Source: CAYLRU01 sp964386565
GTDB lineage: Bacteria; Desulfobacterota; Desulfobacteria; Desulfobacterales; UBA5616
Reading direction: 5' to 3'
Assembly: GCA_964386565.1 (NCBI GenBank)
Contig: CAYLRU010000019.1
Coordinates: forward strand, 1 to 53,005
DNA length: 53,005 nucleotides
The notes beneath the pieces were generated by a model, which did not search any database, was not told where the DNA came from, and was given only the letters and a program-made list of their open reading frames with translations. The position numbers and the translations under genes are program-made. This document shows, one piece after another, positions 1 through 9,318 of the stretch. Within the stretch, counting starts at the first letter, position 1; the number at the start of each line of letters is the position of its first letter.

Positions 1-167
1 TTTTTAACCTTACCCATGGGGATTGAAAAATTCAATTCATAAAACCGGTAAAGTTTGATATATGATGATCCATGGATCTGAAAATTTAATTTCTTACTTT
101 AGTTAATAAGATACAATATATTGATTTATTGTTGTATATTTTATTCTCCTGAATTATTTCACTTTGT
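1..167 (+). promoter_or_regulatory. AT-rich leader upstream of the PUFA synthase gene
   Basis: Very AT-rich stretch in front of the large PUFA-synthase ORF, with no coding sequence visible. No purine-rich Shine-Dalgarno sequence precedes the ATG at 168, unlike most genes in this window. The chosen start nevertheless agrees with the usual beginning of a ketosynthase domain (PIAVVGISGLFPG). The stretch could be an intergenic spacer after upstream pfa genes or a promoter region; no convincing -35/-10 pair was identified. Confidence 0.35.
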
Positions 168-3100
168 ATGAAACAAAAAGAACCCATTGCCGTTGTCGGG
201 ATTTCAGGGCTTTTTCCGGGAGCACCCGATTTAAATCATTTCTGGAATAACCTCATCAACAAACAGGATGCTGTTTCAGAGGTACCTCCGGACCGATGGA
301 TTGCACCTTCCGGATTCATGGTCCATCAGGGCAGGATACCGGACAAGGCGTATTCCATGCGCTCCTGCCTTATTTCCGATTTTTCAACGGATCCCAAGGG
401 CCTCAATATTGACGAAGATGTTTTAGAGGCCCTGGATCCTCTTTATCACATGGTGCTTCATACCGGGAAAACAGCCCTGGACCAATGCAGCCTGTCCTCT
501 GTTGATCGGAAGAAAATCGGTGTCTGCCTGGCCGCCATTGTTCTCCCAACAGATGGATCAACCCGGATCACCAGGCGGATTTTGGGCCGCAATTTCTCGA
601 AAACTCTTTTTGGGCCGGACTTGTTTCACTCTTCACACCAGCATACGGCCTTACCCCGTCAGGCGTGCCTGTCTGCGAAAGTAGCCGGATTTCCGGCAAC
701 ACTGCTTGCCAAGGCATTAACTTTAGGCGGCGGCGCGTTTACCCTGGATGCGGCCTGCGCCTCCTCCCTGTACGCCGTGAAACTCGCCTGCGACGAACTT
801 CAGGCAAACCGTGCCGATGTTATGCTGGCCGGGGGGGTTTCCCGGCCGGATGCCCTGTTTACTCAGGTGGGTTTTTCCCAGCTCCAGGCTCTCTCCCCTT
901 CCGGACGCTGCGCCCCGTTTGATGAAAGCGCGGATGGTTTGGTAGTCGGTGAAGGTGCGGGTATTCTGGCATTAAAGCGGCTTCAAGACGCCGTTCGCGA
1001 CAATGATACGATTTACGGGTTGATTCGCGGCATTGGATTGTCAAATGACATGCGCGGCAATCTCCTGGCGCCGGATACCGAGGGGCAGGTGCGGGCCATG
1101 CGACAGGCTTATCACAACGCCGGATGGCGTCCGGATGATGTGGATCATATCGAATGCCATGGCGCAGGAACCCCCGTGGGCGACAGGATTGAACTCAATT
1201 CTTTAATAGAACTCTGGAAAGACGTCAAATGGGCGACCGGCCAATGCCCCATCGGTTCGGTCAAGTCCGCCATCGGCCATCTGCTGACCGGCGCCGGTGC
1301 GGCCGGAATCATCAAGACCCTTTTGGGCCTTACCAATCAGACCCTGCCGCCGTCGCTGAATTTCACCCGTCCTCCCAAGAACAGTCCGCTGCATGAAAGT
1401 CCTTTCCGGGTTCAGACAGAACCCGAGCCCTGGCCGGTGAGAAATATTCATACGCCACGGCGTGCGGCAGTCAGCGCCTTTGGTTTCGGCGGCATTAACG
1501 GCCATCTTCTGCTGGAAGAGTGGCAGGGCTCGTCCGATCCCGCCCCTGCAGCAGATCCACCCTCAATCAAGATTCCGTCTTCAAAATCCCCTGATCCCGT
1601 CTGCGTCTGTACGATGGAAACCCGCGACACGCACATACCCGTAGCGATTGTCGGCATGGACACGTTTTTTGGCTCCCTTCCCTCTTTACGGGCCTTTCAG
1701 GAGGCCGTCTTCAGAGGAGAATCAACGTTCCGGAATCGTCCCCGGCTCAGGTGGAAAGGCTGCGACGATCTGTTGGAGCAGGAGCACGGCCTGGGACGGC
1801 TTTGGGGCAATTTCATGGAAAATTTTGACCTGCTCTTCAATGATTTCCATATTCCACCCCGGGAAATTCCGGATATTTCACCCCAGCAACTGTTGATACT
1901 CAAAGTTGCGGCAGCGGCCATGAAAGACGCCGGCATGTCCCTTGCCGGGAAACGTCCGAAAATGAGCGCCTTGATCGGCATCGGGTTTGATTTTGAAACC
2001 ACGACGTTTCATCTGAGATGGGGATTGTACGAGCAGGTCAGAAAATGGAACCGGGAATATCGCCTGAATCTCACCGACCGTCAGCTTGATGCCTGGCAAG
2101 AGAAACTGATGAATGAGATGGGACCGCCCTTAACCGCGGTAAGAACCATCGGTGATCTGGGAAGTATCGTGGCCAGCCGGATCGCCAGGGAGTTTCAATT
2201 CGGCGGACCGAGCTTTTCTGTTTCAAACGACGAGGCCTCGGGGTTAAAAGCCCTTGAAATCGGTATCCGGTTTCTGCAACAGCGTGAAACCGACGCTGTC
2301 CTGGTAGGTGCCGTGGACTTGTTCGGCGATGCCAGAAGCATTGTCTGTCGAAACGGTGTACGGCCGTTTTCAAAATCCAATCATATCCGGCCCTTTGATT
2401 CGGAAGCAGACGGAACCCTGCCCGGAGAAGGGGCTGCGGCCGTCGTACTGAAACGGCTGGACGATGCCTTAAAAGACGGCAACCGAATCTATACCGTAAT
2501 TCAGGGGGTTGGAAACGCTTCGAACGGATTTGGAGATGTTGATTATTTAGACGACAGGACCTATATCCGCTCCATGGCGCAGGCTTTTTCAGATGCAGGT
2601 ATATCACCGGATTCCGTCAGCTTCATTGAAACCCATGGAAGCGGTGATCCTGTTGAAGACGAGGTTGAATACAATGCTTTTCATGGCTTTTTTAACCGCC
2701 GCGACAATGTTGCCGGGGCTTGTGCCATCGGATCCACCAAACCGGTCATCGGGCACACCGGGGCTGCGGCAGGTCTTGCCTCGGTTGTCAAAACCGCACT
2801 TTGCCTGTATCAGAAAATTCTTGCGCCGATCAAGGGATATCAACGGTCCAGAATCCCATGGAATGCCGATATGTTTCACATGCCGGCGGTTTCCCATTAC
2901 TGGCTCAAAGACAGCAAAAACGGCCCTAGGAACGCATTGGTTTGCGCAATGACCACGGATGGCAACTGTATGCATGTGGTGATGTCGGAAACAGACGATC
3001 TCTCACGACAAAATATTCATCCGGAGGTGATTTCACAGATACGCCGGGAACGACAAAAACCCGCCGGGATGATGCCTTACGGTCTGTTTACGGTCACCGC

Positions 3101-6100
3101 ATCGAACAAGTCCGGGCTGATGGAGAAGTTAAACGTCCTGTCAAAATTCGTTTCAGCCCCCCATAACAAGGTTCTGCCCTTGGAAGCTGTTGCCAGAAAC
3201 TGGTACCGGTCTTATCCCGGCAATCCGGGTTCGGATTTTTCCCTTGTCATCATCGCCGGCAATCAAACCCGCCTTGATCAATGGATATCCCGGGGAAAAC
3301 AAGCGGTTTCGGATGACCGGCACACGAGCGTCACCGGGCCGGAAGGTGTTTTTTATTCACCGGAGCCGCTGGGCACCCAAGGCCGGATCGGTTTCATCTA
3401 TCCCGGGTCGGGCAATCATTATGTGGGCATGGGGCGGGATATCGGCGTTTTATGGCCTGAAGTGCTTCGTAAAATGGAATATGAAACCGCATCTCTGAAA
3501 TCCCAGATGCTGCCACACTGTTATGTTCCCTGGCGAACGAACTGGGAAGACGGTTGGGAAAAACAGGCATATGACGTCATCGTGTCCGATCCCCTTCACA
3601 TGATCTTCGGCCAGGTGGTGTACGGATGCCTGATGACGGAACTCGTTCTTCAGTTTAAAGTCCGGCCGAATGCAGTCATCGGGTACAGTCTGGGACAGTC
3701 CACCGGGTATTTTGCCCTCAAGGCATGGCCGGATCGTGAACAGATGCTTGACCGCATGCTGAAAACGGATCTTTTTACCACTCAACTGGCCGGACCGTGC
3801 AATGCGGCCCGCAGCATGTGGCGTATACCGCCGGATCAGGCTGTGGACTGGTGCGCCGCAGTGGTCAACCGTTCGAAAAATGACGTGTATAAAGCAGTGA
3901 AAAAATATCCGTTTGCCAGGCTTTTAATCGTCAACACGCCCAGTCAATGTGTCATCGGCGGCAGAAAGCCCGATGTCATCGCCACCATTCAGGATTTAAA
4001 CTGTGAATCGGTTTTTTTAGACGGTGTGGTGACGGTTCACTGCGATGCAGCAATACCTGCAGCAGATGCTTACAAGGCCCTGCATCTGTTTCCCGTCACC
4101 CCCCCTGAAAACGTAACGTTTTACAGTTGCGCCCACGGTCGGGCCCAGGACCTTACCGGCCAAAGCGCTGCAGAGTCCATTTTAAAACAGGCCCTTGAAG
4201 GATTTGATTTTTCCCGTACCATTCAACAGGCCTATGATGACGGCATTCGGATTTTTCTTGAAATGGGGCCCCATGCATCCTGTACAGGCATGATTCGAAA
4301 TATTTTACAGGGCCGTCCCCACTTGGCCACATCCGTCAGTTTCAGGGGGGAAAACGATTACCTGACCCTTATAAAATGCCTCGGCGCCCTTATAGCGGAA
4401 CGCATCCCCGTGGACCTGGCGGCCCTGTATGGCGACAGAGCTTACCCCCCGGCGATTGTTGATACATCCTTGCCCGAAAAAAACCGTGTCATCACCATAT
4501 CCATCGGCGGCAAGGCCCCCTCCCCTGCCTTGCCCCAAGGCATCAGAACAGGTCGGCAGACAAATACCCCCCCATCATCGGAAATACGGGAAAGTACGGT
4601 TAACGCTTCTATCGACGATAAGCCTGACGCCCATTCACCCGAGTTGCTGTACAGGAATCTCATGGCCGCCATTCCCGAAATTAATGAGGCAACAGCCAAG
4701 GCCCACGAGATGTATCTCTCCCTTTCTTCGGATATCGAAAAAAACCACGCCCGAGCCTTTGAACTCCGGAACCGTTTGCTGGAAATGTTGATATCCGATC
4801 CGAATACGGCGGCAGATCCTTCTTTTTTCCCTGTTGAAAAACCACCTGGAAATACGGTTGAATTCCAGCAACAAGAGAATTCTCCGAATATCCTTGACCG
4901 GGCCGGAAAAAATCTTCAAACACAGGCCCGGGATAAAATCGCGTTTTCAAGAGAGATGTGCATGGAATTTGCCGTGGGATCCGTGGCCAAGGTCCTCGGC
5001 CCTGAATTTGCCGTAATCGATACGTATGAAAAACGGGTCCGTCTGCCTAATGAACCCCTGATGCTGGTGGACCGCATTATTTCGGTGGAGGGTGAAAAAT
5101 GTTCTTTGAAAGGCGGCAAAATTATTACAGAACATGATGTTCTTGCCAATGCATGGTATCTGGACGGGGGAAAGGCGCCGGTCTGCATTTCCGTGGAAGC
5201 CGGCCAGGCCGACCTGTTTCTGTGTTCCTACTTGGGCATTGATCACGAGGTCAAGGGAAAGAGGGCTTACCGCCTGCTGGATGCCACCGTGGAATTTCAC
5301 CGGGGCCTTCCGGAACCCGGAGACACCATCCAGTATCACATCGAAATCGACAGATTCGTCCGCCAGGGAGAAACCTATTTATTCTTCTTCCATTTCAGGG
5401 GATTTATCCGAAACATGCCCCTGATCACCATGACCAACGGATGTGCGGGTTTTTTTACCGACGCGGAAGTGAAAAATTCCGGGGGTATTCTGCCGACCGG
5501 AAAAAACCGAAATGCAATATCCCTGACCCGGGACACGAACATCTACAGACCTGTCCGGTTTGACACGAAACATCTCTCTGATGACGCGGTCTCCGCTTTG
5601 AGAAAGGGGGATGCAGCAGCCTGTTTCGGCCCTGATTTTAATGGAATCACCATTCCGGAAAATCTCAGACTGCCCGGAGGCGCCATGAAGCTGATCGACA
5701 GGGTGCTGCATATGGATCCGAAGGGGGGGCGTTACGGGTTGGGTGTCATTCGTGCGGAAGCAGACGTTCATCCGGATGACTGGTTTTTAACCTGTCATTT
5801 TATGGATGACATGGTGATGCCCGGGACCCTCATGTATGAATGCTGCACCCACACCTTACGCATATTTCTCCAGCAGATGGGATGGGTATCGGATAATCCC
5901 GAAGCCTGCTATGAACCGAAAATCGGTGTCCATGCAGCGCTGAAATGCCGGGGCCCGGTGACCCCTGAAACCCGGCACGTTCACTACGAAGTTGAAATAA
6001 GAGAGATCGGGTATGACCCGGAACCCTATGTGCTCGCGGATGCCCACATGTATGCAGACGGTCATTATATCGTCCTGTTCAGAAACATGTCGCTGAAGCT

Positions 6101-7334
6101 CTCCCACTCAAACGAAAACGACCTGCGGACGTTCTGGAAAAAACATGCACGGAACCGGGCCGAAATAAACAGCGACAAATCCCGAACACCGCTGTTCAAC
6201 CGAGAAGATCTCCTCGAATTTGCACTGGGCAGCCCCGCAAAATCTTTCGGCGCCCCATACCAACCCTTTGAAAAAAACCGCTTCATTGCCAGGCTTCCCA
6301 ATCCCCCGTATTTATTGATGGATCGTATTGTCCGGTGTGAACCGCGGCCCTGGGTATTAAAACCCGACGGATGGGTAGAAGCCGAATTTGATGTGTCACC
6401 GGATCACTGGTATTTTTTTGCCAACAAATCCAGTACCATGCCCTATGCCGTGCTCCTGGAGATCGCCCTGCAACCCTGCGGATGGCTGGCCGCTTATATG
6501 GGCTCGGCCCTTAAAAGCGACAAGGATTTGAAATTCAGAAACCTGGATGGAAACGCCGTCCAATACGCGGAAGTCCCCCAAATACGGACGACCCTGACCA
6601 CCCAAGTCCGGCTGAAACAGGTTTCCACGGCAGGTGACATGATCATTGAATCCTTTGAATTCACGGTTCGAAACGGCGATGTCGTCATTTATGCGGGAGA
6701 TACCACATTCGGTTTTTTCACCGAACAGGCCATGCTGAAACAGAAGGGCATACGGGATGCAGAAAAGCGGCGATATATGCCTTCTGAAGACAGTTTTAAT
6801 AACGTTCCCTTCTGCATATTGGAGAAAACCGCGCCGCTGATGCCGGATGATCCGGACTTCACCCCCGAAACCCATCCGCCCGGTTCCCCTTCTCTGCCGG
6901 CAAAAGCCCTGCTCATGATCGATGAAGTGCAGACCTATCTGCCTGGCGGCGGCCCTTCCGGCATGGGATATATCCGGGGCGTCAAAACGGTTGACCCCGA
7001 TGAATGGTTTTTTTCCGCCCATTTCTTCCAGGACCCGGTTTGTCCCGGATCCCTGGGCATTGAATCCTTTATCCAGTTGTTGAAATTTATCGCACTTGAC
7101 AAATGGAATGGCTTGACGAATTACACCCGATTTGAAATGATGCCCGGTAAAGAGCACCGGTGGTCCTATCGGGGCCAGATCATCCCGCAAAACAGACAGG
7201 TCGAGGTAGAAGCCACGGTCATCGAAATCCAGGACACCCCCGTACCGGCCATCATGGCAAACGGGTTTTTAAAAGTGGACGGCATGGTTATCTATGAAAT
7301 GAAAAATTTCGGCATACAGGTCGTGAAAGAATAA
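168..7334 (+). CDS. pfaC: PUFA synthase subunit PfaC/Pfa3-type (KS-CLF-AT-DH-DH)
   Basis: Multidomain polyunsaturated fatty acid / polyketide-type synthase of 2,388 residues, expected in the cytosol. Domains in order: ketosynthase (about 1-455) with nucleophile Cys197 in DAACASS and the HGAGTPVGD and GHLLTGAG histidine motifs; a second KS-like chain-length-factor domain (about 490-960) where the cysteine position is Glu689 (SNDEASG); an acyltransferase (about 1090-1440) with Ser1174 in GYSLGQ; a variable linker with a short helical segment; then two FabA-type double-hotdog dehydratases (about 1630-2090 and 2110-2388). In each dehydratase the N-terminal hotdog lacks the histidine and the C-terminal one keeps it (His1877 in CHFMDD, His2285 in AHFFQDPVCPG). 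No ACP (LGxDS-like) motif and no C-terminal acyltransferase are seen. The KS-CLF-AT-DH-DH order resembles myxobacterial Pfa3 more than classical Shewanella PfaC. Partner subunits (KS-AT-ACP-KR protein, enoyl reductase) are not in the window and may lie upstream. oleA follows after 3 nt. Confidence 0.9.
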   Translation: MKQKEPIAVVGISGLFPGAPDLNHFWNNLINKQDAVSEVPPDRWIAPSGFMVHQGRIPDKAYSMRSCLISDFSTDPKGLNIDEDVLEALDPLYHMVLHTGKTALDQCSLSSVDRKKIGVCLAAIVLPTDGSTRITRRILGRNFSKTLFGPDLFHSSHQHTALPRQACLSAKVAGFPATLLAKALTLGGGAFTLDAACASSLYAVKLACDELQANRADVMLAGGVSRPDALFTQVGFSQLQALSPSGRCAPFDESADGLVVGEGAGILALKRLQDAVRDNDTIYGLIRGIGLSNDMRGNLLAPDTEGQVRAMRQAYHNAGWRPDDVDHIECHGAGTPVGDRIELNSLIELWKDVKWATGQCPIGSVKSAIGHLLTGAGAAGIIKTLLGLTNQTLPPSLNFTRPPKNSPLHESPFRVQTEPEPWPVRNIHTPRRAAVSAFGFGGINGHLLLEEWQGSSDPAPAADPPSIKIPSSKSPDPVCVCTMETRDTHIPVAIVGMDTFFGSLPSLRAFQEAVFRGESTFRNRPRLRWKGCDDLLEQEHGLGRLWGNFMENFDLLFNDFHIPPREIPDISPQQLLILKVAAAAMKDAGMSLAGKRPKMSALIGIGFDFETTTFHLRWGLYEQVRKWNREYRLNLTDRQLDAWQEKLMNEMGPPLTAVRTIGDLGSIVASRIAREFQFGGPSFSVSNDEASGLKALEIGIRFLQQRETDAVLVGAVDLFGDARSIVCRNGVRPFSKSNHIRPFDSEADGTLPGEGAAAVVLKRLDDALKDGNRIYTVIQGVGNASNGFGDVDYLDDRTYIRSMAQAFSDAGISPDSVSFIETHGSGDPVEDEVEYNAFHGFFNRRDNVAGACAIGSTKPVIGHTGAAAGLASVVKTALCLYQKILAPIKGYQRSRIPWNADMFHMPAVSHYWLKDSKNGPRNALVCAMTTDGNCMHVVMSETDDLSRQNIHPEVISQIRRERQKPAGMMPYGLFTVTASNKSGLMEKLNVLSKFVSAPHNKVLPLEAVARNWYRSYPGNPGSDFSLVIIAGNQTRLDQWISRGKQAVSDDRHTSVTGPEGVFYSPEPLGTQGRIGFIYPGSGNHYVGMGRDIGVLWPEVLRKMEYETASLKSQMLPHCYVPWRTNWEDGWEKQAYDVIVSDPLHMIFGQVVYGCLMTELVLQFKVRPNAVIGYSLGQSTGYFALKAWPDREQMLDRMLKTDLFTTQLAGPCNAARSMWRIPPDQAVDWCAAVVNRSKNDVYKAVKKYPFARLLIVNTPSQCVIGGRKPDVIATIQDLNCESVFLDGVVTVHCDAAIPAADAYKALHLFPVTPPENVTFYSCAHGRAQDLTGQSAAESILKQALEGFDFSRTIQQAYDDGIRIFLEMGPHASCTGMIRNILQGRPHLATSVSFRGENDYLTLIKCLGALIAERIPVDLAALYGDRAYPPAIVDTSLPEKNRVITISIGGKAPSPALPQGIRTGRQTNTPPSSEIRESTVNASIDDKPDAHSPELLYRNLMAAIPEINEATAKAHEMYLSLSSDIEKNHARAFELRNRLLEMLISDPNTAADPSFFPVEKPPGNTVEFQQQENSPNILDRAGKNLQTQARDKIAFSREMCMEFAVGSVAKVLGPEFAVIDTYEKRVRLPNEPLMLVDRIISVEGEKCSLKGGKIITEHDVLANAWYLDGGKAPVCISVEAGQADLFLCSYLGIDHEVKGKRAYRLLDATVEFHRGLPEPGDTIQYHIEIDRFVRQGETYLFFFHFRGFIRNMPLITMTNGCAGFFTDAEVKNSGGILPTGKNRNAISLTRDTNIYRPVRFDTKHLSDDAVSALRKGDAAACFGPDFNGITIPENLRLPGGAMKLIDRVLHMDPKGGRYGLGVIRAEADVHPDDWFLTCHFMDDMVMPGTLMYECCTHTLRIFLQQMGWVSDNPEACYEPKIGVHAALKCRGPVTPETRHVHYEVEIREIGYDPEPYVLADAHMYADGHYIVLFRNMSLKLSHSNENDLRTFWKKHARNRAEINSDKSRTPLFNREDLLEFALGSPAKSFGAPYQPFEKNRFIARLPNPPYLLMDRIVRCEPRPWVLKPDGWVEAEFDVSPDHWYFFANKSSTMPYAVLLEIALQPCGWLAAYMGSALKSDKDLKFRNLDGNAVQYAEVPQIRTTLTTQVRLKQVSTAGDMIIESFEFTVRNGDVVIYAGDTTFGFFTEQAMLKQKGIRDAEKRRYMPSEDSFNNVPFCILEKTAPLMPDDPDFTPETHPPGSPSLPAKALLMIDEVQTYLPGGGPSGMGYIRGVKTVDPDEWFFSAHFFQDPVCPGSLGIESFIQLLKFIALDKWNGLTNYTRFEMMPGKEHRWSYRGQIIPQNRQVEVEATVIEIQDTPVPAIMANGFLKVDGMVIYEMKNFGIQVVKE

Positions 7335-7337
7335 ATA

Positions 7338-8387
7338 ATGACGGAATTTCATTACACAAAAGTATATATTGATGCATTCGGGTATGAACTGGCACCAAAC
7401 GTGGTGACCTCTGAAGACCTGGAACACCGTCTTGAGCCGGTCTACAATGCCTTGAGACTTCAAAAAGGAACCCTTGAGGCCATCACCGGCATCAGTGAGA
7501 GACGATTCTGGGATCCCGGATTTAAAGTCAGCCGTGGAGCTGTTTCGGCCGGTCAAAAAGCCCTGGCACGATCGGACATTTCAACGGATGATATCGGCAT
7601 GTTGATTTACGGCGGCGTCTGCCGGGATAACCTGGAACCGTCAACCGCCTGTACCGTGGCCGATGGTCTGGGACTTTCTTCCCACACGCTTATATATGAT
7701 ATATCAAACGCCTGCCTGGGGATATTAAACGGAATGGTGGAAATTGCCAACGCCATTGAACTGGGTCAGATCAGAGCGGGACTGGTTGTGTCCTGCGAGT
7801 CGGCCCGTCAGATCATTGATACCACCATCAACCGGCTGCTGGCTGAAAAGAACATGGATACCTTTAAAAAAACCATTGCCACTCTCACCGGCGGTTCCGG
7901 CGCCGTAGCAGTACTGGTGACGGATTCATCTTTATCCTGCACCGGGCACCGGCTCAGGGGCGGCATTGCGAAAAGCGCCGCCAAGTATCACATGCTGTGC
8001 ACCTGGGGACCTGATACCGGAATCCCCGCGGCCGGAGACCAGGTCATGGAAACAGACTCGGTTGGCGTATTAAACAACGGGGTTCAATTGGGTGTGGAAA
8101 CGTTCAGATTGTTTAAACAGCAGATGGGCCTTTCCGAAAACCAGCCGGACAAGGTCATCTGCCACCAGGTGGGCGCCACCCATCAGCGAACCGTCCTTGA
8201 CGCCATGGAAATCCCCCATGAAAAAGACTTTACAACATTTCAATACCTGGGCAATATCGGAACCGTTTCCCTTCCCATTACCGCCGCCATCGGCGACGAA
8301 AGAGGGTTTCTTGAGCCGGGTGACCAGGTTGGATTTCTGGGCATCGGTAGCGGGTTAAACTGTTTAATGCTGGCTGTTGACTGGTAG
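7338..8387 (+). CDS. oleA: OleA, head-to-head acyl-CoA condensing thiolase-fold enzyme
   Basis: KAS III/thiolase-superfamily protein of 349 residues. In the Ole pathway OleA joins two fatty acyl-CoAs in a Claisen condensation to a 2-alkyl-3-oxoalkanoate. The active-site cysteine is Cys126 in SNACLGILNG, with the histidine in CHQVGATHQ and the asparagine in YLGNIGTVSLP. The identification is strengthened by the three following genes, which are OleB, OleC and OleD in pathway order. It starts 3 nt after the stop of the PUFA synthase gene, so the two are almost certainly co-transcribed. FabH or other KAS III enzymes are the alternative family reading, but the neighbourhood argues against them. 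Confidence 0.92.
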   Translation: MTEFHYTKVYIDAFGYELAPNVVTSEDLEHRLEPVYNALRLQKGTLEAITGISERRFWDPGFKVSRGAVSAGQKALARSDISTDDIGMLIYGGVCRDNLEPSTACTVADGLGLSSHTLIYDISNACLGILNGMVEIANAIELGQIRAGLVVSCESARQIIDTTINRLLAEKNMDTFKKTIATLTGGSGAVAVLVTDSSLSCTGHRLRGGIAKSAAKYHMLCTWGPDTGIPAAGDQVMETDSVGVLNNGVQLGVETFRLFKQQMGLSENQPDKVICHQVGATHQRTVLDAMEIPHEKDFTTFQYLGNIGTVSLPITAAIGDERGFLEPGDQVGFLGIGSGLNCLMLAVDW

Positions 8388-8391
8388 TGCC

Positions 8392-9318
8392 ATGGAGACC
8401 TTCAAACCCTTAAACCTGCCGGAAGCCGTTCGGGCCCTTTATCCGTTTGAGTCCAAATGGGCGGATATCAATGGATTTAAATACCATTACGTGGATGAAG
8501 GCTCGGGCGAACCGGTCGTCATGATCCACGGAAATCCCACATGGTCGTTTTATTTCCGGGAATTGATCAAGGGACTGTCCCGGCGATATCGGACCATTGC
8601 ACCGGACCACATCGGCTGCGGCCTGTCCGACAAGCCGGGTACCCACGAATATGACTTTCGTTTAAACAGCCGGATCAACGATCTTGACCTTTTTCTCCAA
8701 TCCCTTGATTTAAAACAACAGCTCACCCTGATTCTTCATGACTGGGGCGGCATGATCGGAATGGCGTATGCCGTAAAACACCCCGATAAAATCGGCCGTA
8801 TTGTGGTGCTGAACACAGCCGCTTTCCTGCCGCCCCATGACAAGCCCATCCCGTTGCGCCTTAAGTTGATTCGAAGTATCAGGGCCTTTGCCGGACCGGC
8901 GGTATTGGGATTGAATCTGTTTGCCCGGGCCGCGGTATACATGGCTGCAGCAAAAAAACTGCCCCGACCGGTAAAACTGGGACTTCTGGCGCCTTACAAT
9001 TCATGGCACAATCGACTGGCCACCCTGAAATTTGTCCAGGACATTCCGCTGAATCCAAACGATCCCAGCTATGCCACGGTCAAGGAAGCGGAACAAAATC
9101 TTCATTTGCTGTCGCATATTCCCATGCTGATTCTCTGGGGTGAACGCGATTTTGTGTTTGACATGGACTACCTAAAAGAATGGCGGGATCGCTTTCCTTC
9201 GGCAGCCGTTCACACATTTAACGATGCCGGGCATTATATCGTGGAAGATGTTCCGGAAAAAGTACTCGGGCATATAACGCTCTTTTTAGATCAACAAGCC
9301 ATAAACAGTAACTTGTGA
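8392..9318 (+). CDS. oleB: OleB, alpha/beta-hydrolase (beta-lactone decarboxylase)
   Basis: Alpha/beta-hydrolase of 308 residues in the haloalkane-dehalogenase-like branch. OleB enzymes decarboxylate the beta-lactone made by OleC to give the final cis-olefin. Visible motifs are the oxyanion region HGNPTWSFYF, an aspartate nucleophile in HDWGG (characteristic of this branch, not a serine) and the catalytic histidine in AGHYIVED. ATG at 8392 was chosen, 4 nt after the oleA stop; an in-frame TTG at 8377 would overlap oleA. The 3' end overlaps the GTG of oleC (GTGA), indicating translational coupling. Confidence 0.9.
   Translation: METFKPLNLPEAVRALYPFESKWADINGFKYHYVDEGSGEPVVMIHGNPTWSFYFRELIKGLSRRYRTIAPDHIGCGLSDKPGTHEYDFRLNSRINDLDLFLQSLDLKQQLTLILHDWGGMIGMAYAVKHPDKIGRIVVLNTAAFLPPHDKPIPLRLKLIRSIRAFAGPAVLGLNLFARAAVYMAAAKKLPRPVKLGLLAPYNSWHNRLATLKFVQDIPLNPNDPSYATVKEAEQNLHLLSHIPMLILWGERDFVFDMDYLKEWRDRFPSAAVHTFNDAGHYIVEDVPEKVLGHITLFLDQQAINSNL

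Noticed and set aside
6396..7190. 264-residue ORF on the - strand
   Set aside because: It is antisense to the dehydratase region of the PUFA synthase, shows no family motif and has no ribosome site.
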